Shown: in pieces, positions 41,250-52,312 of the stretch
Position numbering within the stretch: the stretch's first letter is position 1
Layout of the letters: the number at the start of each line of letters is the position of its first letter
NCBI GenBank assembly: GCA_963575745.1
Contig: CAUYUJ010003869.1
Span: 200,565-264,564 of the forward strand
DNA length: 64,000 nucleotides
Direction of reading: 5' to 3'
Origin: Prorocentrum cordatum
Taxonomy: Eukaryota > Sar > Dinophyceae > Prorocentrales > Prorocentraceae
Translations under genes and position numbers: made by a program
The notes under the pieces: model-generated
Databases searched by the model: none
What the model saw: only the letters and a program-made list of their open reading frames with translations
What the model was told of the DNA's origin: nothing

Positions 41250-42060
41250 TCGATGCGCTTCGATTCGCCGGCCGGGTCCACGATTCCGATTCGATTCGAT
41301 TCGGCTTGATTCACCGGCATCAACTGGGGCTAGCTCGAGCCAGGCGTTCACCGAGCGCGTTCCTCTACTGGTACAGTCCAAGTGCCTGCTCGCACACGTC
41401 CGAGAAACACATGGCTAGGCTTCGATGTAATGGATCGAAAATCCCCCGCGGCGGATCCAGGCCCTTTGCGAGTGGTTATTTTGCGAGTAGTGGAACGCGC
41501 TTGTCTAGGCGTGGTGATCCGATCCCGATTCGATTCGAGACGACTCGCTGGTGACCCGAGCCGGTTCCAATCCGATGTCGCGATTCGATCCAGCCCAGGC
41601 CTGCTAGGTGCGGCGCCAAGACAGCCGCGCCTCGCGGTCTGGCCTGGAGAGGTCTCCTTCCTCCCTGGGGGGCGGCGCGAGGGCGCGGCGCGAGGGCGCA
41701 GGGACAAAGCGCGCCTCGCGCGTCGTGCAGCGCGAGGGCGCGGAGCAGCACCCTCAGGGGGCATACGCTAGGCCACCACCGGGCCAGCTCGGGCCCGCCT
41801 GGTTACCCAGGGCGGGTGCACACAAAGAGCCCCCCCCGGGTCGCCCCGGGTCGGGCGTCTGCACGCACCCCGCGGGGCGGCGAGAACGCGTTGGTCTAGG
41901 CGTGGCGGTCCGATCTCGATCCGATTCGGGACGATTCGTCGGGCGCGGTGGTAAGCGCGCCTCGCCGCGCTTCGTGCTGCGCGGGGGCGCGAAGCGCCAC
42001 CCAGCCGGGCCAGCTCAGGCCCGCCTCGGGCTGCAGTAACCCAGCTCTCCGACGACATGG
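41250..42060. repeat. CGATTCGATT-rich and GCGCGC-rich region with direct repeats
   Basis: CGATTCGATTCGATTCGG at 41286-41305. A repeated block GTCTAGGCGTGG, TCCGATC, CGATTCG(A/G)GACGA lies at 41503-41560 and 41893-41942. AAGCGCGCCTCGC-type palindromic pieces lie at 41707 and 41952. No gene recognised. Confidence 0.6.
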
Positions 42061-42590
42061 TTGTTTCAACCGGCGGGTTTTCCTCGATTTCGGGGACCAT
42101 CGAAAATGGGTCCGGGACGCAAAACTTCGGCGTTGAAATCCGAATTCTACCCTCAATTCGATGGGCGGCCGGGGTAGGGTCCTGAAGTCCCGAACACGTG
42201 ACGAAATCTGAAACCCTGCGCCTGCCTAGGAGAATCGATGGTTGGTGGGGGTAGGGTTAGGATGCCACCACCTAGAACTGACCCCCAGGAAGGGGTCGAG
42301 ACCTCTGGGAGCACGGATTGAGAAAATCACATCGTCGGACGCCCAGGCTTGGTGTGCTTAGAGAACCCGGGGGCCGCGCCGGGAGGGCGCGTGCATGCAC
42401 GGGTCCCGGGGGACCCCGTTTTGAGTCTAAGGTGCCCAGGCGGGGGCGGGGCGCGAAGATGTAAGCGCGCTTCGCGCGTCACGGTCTGGGCCAGAGCAGC
42501 TGCCCTGTTCCAAGGAGAGCGGCGCGATGGCGCGAAGATCATCGCGCGTCGCTCCCCCGTGGGGCGCGAGGCTCAGCGCTGGGCGGCCTC
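42061..42590. other. No gene recognised
   Basis: Unique sequence with further AAGCGCGCTTCGCGCG palindromes near 42462. Confidence 0.5.
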
Positions 42591-42649
42591 AGTGGTATCA
42601 CCTGTGCCTTGCCCGAGAAGCAAGGCGACCCTGTCGGACAAGGGTGTCT

Positions 42650-42829
42650 GGTAGGTTCGCGTCGTGTTCGGCGGCGACCCCGCCGCCGGCGTTCAACGTT
42701 GAACGCCGCCTGCGACCCAGAATCGGTCGATGCTGAACGATCTGACATTTCGTATAAGGCGGATCGTTCAAGGTCGAACAATCCCCGCGGTGCCAGGAAC
42801 CAACGCCAGGGTCGACACGACACGAACCC
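42650..42829. mobile_element. MITE-like element, copy 3 (both ends present)
   Basis: Begins GGTAGGTTCGCGTCGTGTTC and ends GTCGACACGACACGAACCC, imperfect terminal inverted repeats. Internal palindromes are GTTCAACGTTGAACG and GATCGTTCAAGGTCGAAC. About 180 bases, no coding capacity. Confidence 0.8.
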
Positions 42830-43190
42830 GCGGTCTGCGGTTTGGTCAGTTCAGCTGCGTCGCGGTCGGCTGCTTTCGGCCAGTTCGAATCCGGTCGGTT
42901 GTTGTTCCGTTGCTGCGTCGCTGCAAACCTTGTGGGTTGCTGGCCGCCTGTCCGTATCAGTCGGCCTCGGTTTCGCTGTCGGTTGGGTCGGTTTTCAGTC
43001 GTGCTGTCGCAGTGATTGGCCTTGGCAGAGGAGAGGTTTAGGTTTGGAGCCGTCTGAGGGTCTGAAGTGGCCTAGCACTGGCTTCGGCGAGCAGGAAGGC
43101 CAGGCAGTTTCGAGGTTCTGGGTTCAGAATGGTTTTTTGCTTTTCTTGTACTCCTGGGGCCGTTTTCGGGCCCCGGACCGTGAGAAGCGG
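42830..43190. other. No gene recognised
   Basis: Unique sequence leading into a plus-strand copy of the dispersed CTGCACCAGATG repeat at 43190-43255. Confidence 0.5.
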
Positions 43191-43292
43191 ATCTGGGGTG
43201 AAAAACTGCACCAGATGACCCCGGAGGGTTCCAGGGACCGATTGCGAAGGCCTGACGGCCGGTGCCGCCGACCCTGTTCGCAATGCGCAGCA

Positions 43293-44595
43293 AGAGGCAC
43301 GGGCTGTGGGATGGTTTGGGGGAACGGGGAGAAGGACGAGAAGGTGGGGGAGGGAGGTGTCGTATCTGACCCGGGACTTCCCCGGGACTCCCCCGGGACC
43401 CCCCCCGGGACCTCCTCTCCCCCCCCCGTCGGGGAAGGGAAAGGGAAGGGGCTTCCCTTCGACTCAATGACGACGTTGCTCAAGGTCGGTACGGGGGGGG
43501 GGCGTCGTATCTGACTCGGGGGGGGGTCGCTACCCCCCCCGCTACCCCCCCCCCCCTCCCGGCGGGGGAGGAATGAAAGGGAAGGGGCTTCCCTTCGACT
43601 CAATTACGAGGTTGCTCAAGGTCGGCTTGGCTGGAGCCCAGGGGAAGAGGAGTCCCAGGGGGGGGCGTCGTATCTGACCCGGGGGGGGGGTCGCTACCCC
43701 CCCCCCCCTCCCGGCGGGGGAGGGATCAAAGGGAAGGGGCTTCCCTTCGACTCAATTACGAGGTTGCTCAAGGTCGGCTTGGCTGGAGCCCAGGGGAAGA
43801 GGAATCCCAGGGGGGGCGTCGTATCTGACCCGGGGGGGGGGTCGCTACCCCCCCCCCCCTCCCGGCGGGGGAGGGATCAAAGGGAAGGGGCTTCCCTTCG
43901 ACTCAATTACGAGGTTGCTCAAGGTCGGCTTGGCTGGAGCCCAGGGGAAGAGGAGTCCCAGGGGGGGGCGTCGTATCTGACCCGGGGGGGGGGTCGCTAC
44001 CCCCCCCCCCCTCCCGGCGGGGGAGGGATCAAAGGGAAGGGGCTTCCCTTCGACTCAATTACGAGGTTGCTCAAGGTCGGCTTGGCTGGAGCCCAGGGGA
44101 AGAGGAGTCCCAGGGGGGGGCGTCGTATCTGACCCGGGGGGGGGGTCGCTACCCCCCCCCCCTCCACACAATTACCTCAAGGGCTTGGCTGGAGCCCCAT
44201 CTGACCCGGGGGGGGGTCGGTCTTCCCTTCGACTCAATTACGAGGTTGCTCAAGGTCGGCTTGGCTGGAGCCCAGGGGAAGAGGAGTCCCAGGGGGGGTC
44301 GTATCTGACCCGGGGGGGGGTCGCTACCCCCCCCCCTCCCGGCGGGGGAGGGATCAAAGGGAAGGGGCTTCCCTTCGACTCAATTACGAGGTTGCTCAAG
44401 GTCGGCTTGGCTGGAGCCCAGGGGAAGAGGAGTCCCAGGGGGGGGCGTCGTATCTGACCCGGGGGGGGGGTCGCACCCCCCCCCCCCCTCCCGGCGGGGG
44501 AGGGATCAAAGGGAAGGGGCTTCCCTTCGATTCAATTACGAGGTTGCTCAAGGTCGGCTTGGCTCGAGCCCAGGGGAAGAGGAGTCCCAGGGGTC
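43293..44595 (+). repeat. 151-bp satellite array, left arm of a large inverted repeat
   Basis: GCTTCCCTTCGACTCAATTA recurs at about 43451, 43587, 43739, 43890, 44042, 44220, 44367 and 44519, i.e. 136, then about 151-152, with one shortened unit at 44160-44220. Each unit has long G and C homopolymers (GGGGGGGGTCGCTACCCCCC) and CCCGGCGGGGGAGGGATC. The array and its outer flank (AGAGGCACGGGCTG at 43293) are repeated in reverse at 59420-60387. Homopolymer lengths should not be trusted. Confidence 0.9.
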
Positions 44596-45198
44596 TGGGG
44601 TGAAAAACTGCACCAGATGACCCCGGAGGGTTCCAGGGACCGATTTTGAGCGGATTGGGCTTCATCCCCCCTCTCCTGACCGATCTCTTGGGGTCCCAAC
44701 CAGTTGAGGCCCCCTCCAAGTTCGGTCGGTTTTCTGTCGTGCAGTCGCCGTGAACGGCCTTGGCAGAGGGGTGGCCTAGCTGTCACACCTGCGCCCTGCC
44801 CGAGAGGCACGGCGACCCTCCCTGTCAGGATGGAAGACCGCCCGCCCGGTCCTGCCTGAGCGCAGGCTGAGGCTGAGCTGCCTTCGCGGTGATTGTGGCT
44901 GCGCCTCACACCTGCGCCCTGCCCGAGAGGCAGGGCGGCCCTGGCGGTGTGGGAGGCCGCCGGAGCGCCGGCGCGCCCGCGGCGCGCGGGGCGCCGCCGG
45001 CCGCATGCCAGCAGGCCTGGCCGAGCCACACCGCGGGGCCCATGCTGGCGCTGCTGTCCTCGCTTACGGCGCGCGCGCTACCCCTGCGGGGCCTCCGCGC
45101 TGCGCGCGCTGCTCGCGCGCGCTGCTCGCGCGCGCCGCGCGCCGCCGCGGCTCCTTGGGGCGGGCTCCTCGTGCTTGCCTTCTCCTCTGCCTCCTCGT
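44596..45198. other. Dispersed repeat and a 124-bp spaced direct repeat; no firm gene
   Basis: 44596-44725 is a copy of the CTGCACCAGATG repeat. CACACCTGCGCCCTGCCCGA, GAGGCA, GGCG, CCCT occurs at 44784 and 44909, with a weaker copy at 42598. The open frame through 45040-45190 (MLALLSSLTARALPLRGL...) resembles a signal-like N-terminus but runs straight into poly-Asp repeat sequence. Confidence 0.55.
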
Positions 45199-45253
<55 letters not shown>

Positions 45254-45363
45254 GGACGAGGACGGGGACGTGGACGAAGACGACGACGGGGACGAAGACG
45301 ACGACAGGGGACGACGGCGACGACGACGACGACGACGATGAGGACGGGGACGGGGACGGGGAC

Positions 45364-45394
<31 letters not shown>

Positions 45395-45460
45395 ACGGGG
45401 ACGGGGACGACGACGGGGACGGGGACGGGGACGACGGCGACGGCGACAACGACGAACACG
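45199..45460. repeat. (GAC)n / (GGGGAC)n microsatellite
   Basis: Pure GAC at 45202-45252, then GACGGGGACGAGGAC-type units. Frames give poly-Asp, Thr/Arg or Val/Ser only. Confidence 0.95.
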
Positions 45461-45479
45461 ACGTGCACCACGACCGATT

Positions 45480-46580
45480 TCTGACCAAGCAGAGCTGTTC
45501 TCCAGAATTTGTTAAGGCGGCGGGTTTCGACAGCTGGCCCCTCATTCTCCCGCTCGCTCTCCCCGTCCTCGTCCTCGCCCGTGTCGTTTCGACCGCGACC
45601 CCTCCTCCCTCCCTCCACGAAAGGATCAAGGCCACGGAGGCCCAGACAGGCCAGGCCCGCTTGCCTTGTTTGTCTGATGCTGCTGTTGTGGTGCTGTCAC
45701 CACGCGTCCTCTTGAGACGCCGTCACGATCTGTTGATCCTCGTCCCCTCCTCGTCCCCGTCTCCATCAACATCCCAAACCCGGCATCAGCAATGTGCACG
45801 TAGATACGTCAGCAGCGGCAGCGTTAGCAGCGCCAGCGTCGACAACGACAGCAGTAGCCTCGGAATCGTGAGTGACTGCGCGCTGCTGCTACCATCCGCA
45901 GTATCGCCAATCAGCGACATCATCGACATCGATTACAGCAGCTGTGCCAGTGTACGCGCCTATGAAGACCGCAAGCACGAAACACGCTCACTCGCGCGCG
46001 CGCGTACTCACACAAACACGCGCTCATATGCGCGTCGTCAAGCCTCGTGGACACCTACCCCGTGATGTTTGACCGCGTTTCGCTGGCACGCAGCGGCCGT
46101 TCCCCATCCGCCGTTCCATGAGGACAAGTACACGGCGCAAGGTTCTTTGCACGACGCAGTTCCAGGCAGGCAATGGGTTTGGAAACAACTATATTGCGCA
46201 CGCTCATGTTTTCCTCCGGTGCGCCAATGACCTCAATCGGCGGTTAGCAAAGTGAAGGTGTGAGTGACACCCGCAACCGAATTTGCGTCTTGTGAGGCTG
46301 CGCGACAGATTCACACACCGACTAGAGAAACTTAGATTCGGCAGCAAAAACACGGACGAAGCAACTCAGAAACGAACGGGTGCGCACACTTTTCCTTGGC
46401 GAGCGCTCGCTCGCCGACGCGCTTGTCCCAGCGTGGGGAAGACGGGAAAGAGCAAGCAGCCGCTGCCACACGCGCACGCACCCATTCAGTGTTTCCTCCG
46501 ACGCGGAAGTTGTGGGGATGCCAGCAGCTGAATTCGTTTCCAGCACAGACGCACACAAAAACGCATTTGAACGACGTAGA
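45480..46580. other. No gene recognised
   Basis: Less GC-skewed unique sequence, with CGCGCG and CACACG runs near 45990-46040. Open frames are short and have no motif. Confidence 0.5.
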
Positions 46581-46585
46581 AAAGC

Positions 46586-47312
46586 GGGGTCGTTTTAACC
46601 AACGCTGGCGCGTAAGTTGCCCGCATAAGGTGGTACGTAAGCGCTCCCATCTCCACTGTAGCGTGCCGCGCGGGCGGCCCGCGTAAGCCGCCGCGCACGG
46701 TCGTTACGTCATCTCGCGTAAGACCCGTTCTCTTTCGTCGTTCATGTATAGATCCCGCCGCCCCAGAGGAGCGTCCGATCTTGCACCCCGCCGCTCGAAG
46801 CACAGAAGGCTGCCTGCTGTCGAGCGTGGGGCGCTTTGGGGGCTTGAGGCTCAGGAAGATGGGCATCGGCCGGCCTTGGGCGCGTAAGGGGCAGACATCG
46901 TTCGGCGATTGCAAAAGGTGTGGTAGACATCGTTCGGCGACCGCGTCTCGACCCGCCACACGCACACGCGTTCACGCGCACGCGCACCGCTTCCTCGAGT
47001 GCGGCTCCGGATCGCAGACATCGGGGCAGCAAAGACGGGGCACGTTCAAAGTGCCGTGGCGCGCGCGGCCAGGCCAGCACAGCCAACGGCACGGGCGCGG
47101 GCACCGGAGGCTGCCAGAGGTGGTCCTGGCCCGAAATGTCCCAAAAGTCTTCGCGCCAATTGAGCGACGAAGCAAAACGGGTTCGTCTTCACCGACATTG
47201 GCGCGTAAACTGCCCGCGTAAGGTCGCGCGTAAGCGCCCTCGTCATCCACGCAGCGTGCCGCGCTGGCGGCTTGCGTATCGCGTAAGGCCCGTTTCTTAT
47301 CGTCGCTCAATT
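46586..47312. repeat. Spaced direct repeat rich in CGCGTAAG
   Basis: About 150-base units at 46586-46740 and 47182-47312 share GGCGCGTAA, TGCCCGC(A/G)TAAGGT, GCGTGCCGCGC, GGCGG and CGCGTAAG(A/G)CCCGTT. CGCGTAAG also occurs singly at 46878. Between them is unique sequence without a recognised gene. Confidence 0.7.
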
Positions 47313-47334
47313 CGGCTCCCCTGGGGCCCTCTGG

Positions 47335-47425
47335 GCCTGGAGGGTTTTTTGCAACCCTGGTTTTTGTTGCAATCCTTGGTTTTTTTCCAATCCTTTGTTT
47401 TTTGCAATCCTTCGGGGCAGTGGGG
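47335..47425. repeat. T-rich 22-bp tandem repeat
   Basis: Four units of TTGCAATCCTTGGTTTTTT-like sequence. Confidence 0.8.
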
Positions 47426-47799
47426 CGTCCCTGGGGAGGGCTGGGGCCACCTGGGGCCGGGGCCACCTCTGGCAGCATTCGCCTCCGCCTCCAGATATCC
47501 GATGTTCGAATTTGTTCCATACGGGCCCCCCAGAAGTCGCAGGGCCGACTTCTCATCCCGAGTCGTTTCTTGACGGTCCTGGGGCCCGGCGAGGTGCCAG
47601 GACCATAACACATGTTCTGCTGGGACTTTTGTCACGTCGCGTCGGTCGATATTTCGGTTTCATCTCGAGACTCAGACCATTTACTGAGCCTTCCGCCATC
47701 CAATAACAGCGGCTTCGCAAGGGCAGCAAGCATCGGCCAGCAACCACAAGTGCGCTGAGCTCATGAACCCAGTACTTTGTATCCGACCAACAACCAATT
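47426..47799. other. No gene recognised
   Basis: Unique sequence up to fold-back element copy 3; short frames only. Confidence 0.5.
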
Positions 47800-47965
47800 T
47801 TTATAAACATACACTTTCGAAGCTCCGCGCTGATTTCCTGCATCGGCGCTGTGGTCCCCTTCATGGCGCGCGGAGCACGCCAGGAACAGCGCCAGAGGCG
47901 CCGCCAGGGGGCTCCAGCGCCGATGCCGGAAATCAGAGTCGAGCTCCGAGGGTTTGTTTTATGCC
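47800..47965. mobile_element. Fold-back element, copy 3
   Basis: Arms of about 50 bases (47800-47851 and 47914-47965). Left: TATAAACATACACTTTCGAA, GCTCCGCGC, TGATTTCCTGCATCGGCGCTG. Right: the near complement ending TTTGTTTTATGCC. It is a diverged member of the family at 34031 and 40838. Confidence 0.75.
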
Positions 47966-47969
47966 AATG

Positions 47970-48770
47970 ATTGCTCCCCGAGTTTTGGTTGTGACCCGTT
48001 GTCTGTACATAGTTATGCTTATGTCAGTTCCCCGTTTGGTTGTTTATGTTTACAGTCAACGCGGATGGTAAGGATGAGCGAATTTCCCAGGTTACCCATG
48101 CATCATTCCTTTCCGGCCCATCCTTGGCCACTCTCGCTGGCCGTGCCCCGCTCGAAACGCATCGACATGGCTTTCCAAGGCCCTTGCATCCTTATCGTGT
48201 ATCCTTACCGTATTGTACGCGTCGACTTTGAGCCGTGGCCTTTGCCAGCTCCCGAGTCGACCAAGAGCGAATCGACACCACCCCACCACCTACGACCCGC
48301 TGGGCCGCAGGTGGGTCGCAGGTGGGGCAGTGTCGCAGGTGGGCAAGCGCACAAACTTTCCACATCGCTGGGTCGTAGGTGGGGCGATGTCGTTTGGAAG
48401 GCCGCGGCCTGGCGTCTGCATCGTGGAGGAACCACAGAGCAGCACAAGGTGACCGCCGCTGCGGCGACAAGAGTGGATCGCCGCTGCGGCCAGGAGCGAG
48501 AAGAAGGAGGAGCGTAAGCACCACAGCCGAAACCGACGGAAAGGATGGGCAACCCTCCCAAGAGCACCCTTTGCATGCTTGCCTCCGGGGGTGTCATCTG
48601 GTTTCTGGTCCCCGAGTGCGCCGCGCTCGGCGCGCCCGCGCCCGCGGATCCTCCCGCGCCGCCGCTTCCGCCATGCGGCCGCTGGGCGGCGGCGCTTTGG
48701 GCGCCGCGCCGCTGCGCCTGCTGCTCGCGTGGTGCGACGCGGGGCGGGCCGTCGCCTTCGGCCTCGCTGC
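47970..48770. other. No gene recognised; short inverted GGGTCGCAGGTGGG repeats
   Basis: Units of GGGTCG(C/T)AGGTGGGG lie at about 48312, 48334 and 48370, with a complement near 48280 (CACCACCTACGACCC). A frame starting about 48673 (MRPLGGGALGAAPLRLLLAW) is signal-like but enters TCC repeats. Confidence 0.5.
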
Positions 48771-48965
48771 GACCTCCTCCTCCCCCTCCTCCTCCTCCTC
48801 CTCCTCCTCCTCCTCCTCCTCCTCCTCCCTCACTCCTCCCTCCCCCTCCTCCCTCCCTCCCTCCCTCCCTCCCTCCCCCCCCTCCTCCTCCTCCTCCTCC
48901 TCCTCCTCCTCCTCCTCCTCCTCCTCCTCCTCCTGCTCCTCCTGCTCGTCCTCCTAGTCCTCCTC
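48771..48965. repeat. (TCC)n microsatellite
   Basis: TCC and CCTCCCT runs directly before the LINE fragment. Confidence 0.95.
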
Positions 48966-49014
48966 CTAGCCTCATTCCAGCAGACCCCTCAGTGTGGCGA
49001 GTTCGCCGCTCTGG

Positions 49015-49265
49015 CGAGGTCTGGGATGGAGGTGACCAGTTCATCTTCGGCTTACAGTGACTGTAAGAACGTTGTGGACCTTGCCCAAGCCCCGAGAGAG
49101 CTGCAATTTTCGTATAAGCGACCCTGCGCTGGCCGGATGATTCTGTACAATCTAGGAGTCCCTGCCATCTCGGAGGTGCCAAAAGTCAAGACCCGCCTCG
49201 AGCTGTCCGAGGTGGTGGAGTCGGCCGACACGTATCCTCACAAGCTTGTGCTGCTGCCGCCCTTG
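49015..49265 (+). pseudogene. LINE RNase H domain, C-terminal fragment
   Basis: Frame contains YSDCKNVVD (49052-49078), the strand with the third catalytic aspartate of LINE-encoded RNase H. It is followed by a VKTRLELSEVV segment, equivalent to the later strand and helix of that domain, then degenerates. The N-terminal half of the domain is absent here; a matching N-terminal half lies at 52122-52310. Not an independent gene. Confidence 0.6.
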
Positions 49266-49419
49266 GCTCGTGATAGGCCGCTGCGGTGCAGGGCGCCGCG
49301 GGAGCCCGAGGCCTTCGCGGCGGCGGCGCCGCCCGGGCTGCAACCGATCCCCAGTGGGGTTTTAGGCGGCGGTCCAGGAGGCGACCGAGCGTGCTTCCTG
49401 CGAAGGCGAGGTGGCTCAG

Positions 49420-52312
49420 TGCTGGGACGATGTTTTGCGGGGCATTGAGCAGGAGCTGCGCGGCCGCTTCGACCTGGTGGGCGAGGTCTGCGCTAGGCAA
49501 GTTGGGCATGCGGGGCCGCTGCGAACGCGTTGGCAGAAGGTTTCCTGGCAGCCGCCGCGACGCCGACCTGCTGTGAGGGGCCCCGCCACCGATGCGTGGG
49601 CTGTGGCGGCGGGCTGGGCCAGGCACCTGCGACGGTTCAGTGGGAGCCTCGGCTCCAGGATCCCTCAGCTGATGGATGCACTGGCTGCTGGGGGGGTGCC
49701 ACGGCGGCAGAGACCTCCAAGCTCGGGTTCATGCTCCACGACGCGGAGGCTTCCATCAAGCGGGTGCGCAAGCAGAAGTGGGTCTTCGCGGAGGTCGATG
49801 CCTACGGCCCGCCTTTCCTCCAGCAGGGGCTGCTGGCTTTCGCGGGCGCCCGCTTCCACGACGCGGCGGCTTGGCTCGTCCATCAGGGCAAGAGCAAGAT
49901 GGCCGACTTCGCGGCGGTGCGCGCCAAGTCGTGGAAGGCTAGGGTCGAGGAGAGCTTCGTGCAGGGCGCGTCCAAGGCCCATCGCTTCTCTAAGGTGCAG
50001 GCGCTGCAGCCTGCGGAGGCTGAGGCCGCTGGTGCTCAGCCTCATGAGCGCGCCGATAGCTGCCTCGATTTCTGGTCCAGCATCTGGGCCGCCCATGGCT
50101 GCTCGCGCTTGGAGCTGCCGCCTGAGGCTGCTAGCTGGCCGCTGCTGCTGGGCATCTCTCACGTCGAAGTCCGAGCTGCTGTTCGTGCGTTTTCCTCTCG
50201 GACTGCCGTTGGCCCAGGACGCCTCGCGCCGCTCAGCCTCTGGTATCTCAGCGATGAGGCTCTGCGGGCCCTCGCCGTTCTGTTTATGCAGTGCGGAAAA
50301 TTAGGATGTGGCCCAGCAATCGTTTGGCCGCCGAGTTGGTGCGCCTCCCCGAGCTTGACAAACCAGGTGAGCACAGGCTGATAGCCCTCATTCACTCTCT
50401 GATTCGGGTGTGGGGGAGGATTCGGAGGCCTGTGTCGGTGGAGTGGGAGGGGGGCCATCGTGGCAAGTTTTTGTGGGGCTCGGGCCCTGGGCGCTCTAGT
50501 CTCGATTGCGCTTTCGCTCGCAATTTGGAGGCCGAGGTGGCTCGCGGCATAGGCGAACACTGCGTGACAGCTTAAATTCGCATGATTACATGTTATGAAG
50601 TAGTCGTGTTGTCTGCTGTGATGGCCGAGGCGGCTGCCGTGGGATACCCCCTTCGATTAGCTTGGATGCTGGTGTGCAACTACCAGCGGCCCCGGCGCAT
50701 CCGTGTGTTCGGGTCGCTCAGCCGCTCCTACAGTTCCTACCAGGGGATTCTCGCGGGAGCCATGCCACCACTCTTATGCAGGTCCTGTTGCTTAGGCCCC
50801 TCCAGCGACTCAAAAGGGAGTTCGATTTTGTTGTGCCCCGAGGCCTCGTGGACGACGTTTCGTTTCAGTGGATAGGGGCTGTGCCCAAGGATGGAGGTGT
50901 AGTGTTTAATGCTGTGTTGGCTCTCACCAGGCATGCCCGCCCGGTCGGCTTCGCCATCGACGCTGCGAAGTCGGGATACCTGGCGTCGTCGACAGAGGCG
51001 GCCAAGGCTGTCAAAGCCCGAGCGTGCAGGCTCAGGCTGCAGCAGTTTCGGACGGCCAGGAACCTTGGTCACGACGCGTTTGCTGGCGGCATCCCCCGCA
51101 GAGCCCTCGAAAGAAAACAGGTTGGCCGACGAGGGCGGCTTCGGGCCGTTGGGGAGACCAGGGGGCTCGAGGCGAGGCGCGCGGCTTTATGCCGTCAGGT
51201 AGTTATGGGGCCGGGGTGGTAGGCCTCACGGACTCCACCCTCATGAAGTTGAGGTCGTTTGCCGGCGAGCTGGTAGGAGCTAGGCGAGGCCTCGCGTCGG
51301 TCGCTCACGGCAGACACTTGCACGCAAAAAGACAGGTTCTATGCTCCCTCCTTCGACGCCACCTGTCTTTTGGTGGTCAGATATGCGCGCTGGCTATGGG
51401 GCGGTCGGACCTCCCCCTCTCGCCTCAAGACTGCGGTCGCGGCCATCCGTGACCGGTTGGGTCAGCAGGGGTCTTGGAGGCAGCGCTTCGGTCCCATCTT
51501 TGCTGTGCTTCTGACGCTTCGTCGCATTGGCTGGGAGTTAGAGGCCCCCACCTCCTCCTCTCGGACCGTGGCGAGCGCATTTCTGTGCGAATGCTCTCCC
51601 AGCGAAGTTCGGTGCCTCGTTCGAGACGGGATCGAGCGTTGACTTGGGCGTAGGGCCCCCTTCCATTGGCCAGAGGCGTCGGGGGTCGAATTTTGTCGGG
51701 CTCGCGCCGCGCGATGCGCCTGCCCCTCCTGGCGCTCCCAGCTGGTGCCCGTCAAGGTTCGATGCGCGCCCTGTGGTCTGGGGAGTTGCGGCCGCCTGCT
51801 CACAAGTTCGACGCCGGCCTGGCTCCTCAGCTCAGTGCACCCTCTGCGGAGCGGAGCGAGGGTCCATGGGCCATCAGTTTTTTCGATTGTTCCAGTGCCT
51901 TCGCCTCAGGCGAGGATTCGGGGGATGGCATGGGCTTCCCTGAGGATGTTTGGCGGCACAGGCAGGCCTTGCGGGAGAATGGGAGGTCTTTGGGGTCGGT
52001 CGATTGGGATGTCGTGTCGTCGCTCCACGGGGTTCCCTCCCTCCCTATCCAGTTGCCTTCTCCCCGGGCTCGGCCGCCAGTGCTCACCTGGGGTCTCGCG
52101 GGAGGTCCCTGGGGCAGGTTTCGGTTCACGGACGGGTCTGGGCTCCATAGCTCGATGCCCGAGGCCACTAGATGTGGCTGGAGCGTGGTTGAAACTTCTG
52201 ATGATGGGTGGCCATTGAGGGCCAGACTTGGCGGGCTCCCAGGGCGTTTTCAAACGGTCCCCAGGAGCGAGAGGTGGGCGGGGCTAGAGGCTGTCGCCCT
52301 CGGGCCTGGCCT
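49420..52312 (+). pseudogene. Non-LTR retrotransposon (LINE): RT, zinc knuckle, RNase H start
   Basis: Plus-strand remains in several frames. The upstream linker is WDDVLRGIEQELRGRFDLV. RT starts near 50160 (VRAAVRAFSSRTAVGP), then RLPELDKPGEHRLIALIHSL and RVWGRIRRPVSVEW (50330-50450), CYEVVVL and YQGILAGA (50590-50760), and the active-site strand GLVDDVSFQW (about 50840-50870). Thumb-like pieces follow: AIDAAKSGYLAS, ARNLGHDAFAGG, GLTDSTLMKLRSF. At 51820-51890 a zinc knuckle (CTLCGAERGSMGHQFF) is seen. RNase H begins at 52122 with FTDGSG and reaches QTVPRSERWAGLEA, carrying the first two catalytic acids, then breaks into minisatellite at about 52312. Endonuclease is missing. At least five frame changes make this inactive. 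Confidence 0.85.

Noticed and set aside
42225-42270. GGGGTAGGGTTAGG as a telomere-like repeat
   Set aside because: A single imperfect occurrence, not a tandem TTTAGGG array.
44889-46065. Signal-like N-terminus followed by poly-Asp
   Set aside because: All three frames stay open across the GAC repeat, and no conserved sequence follows it.
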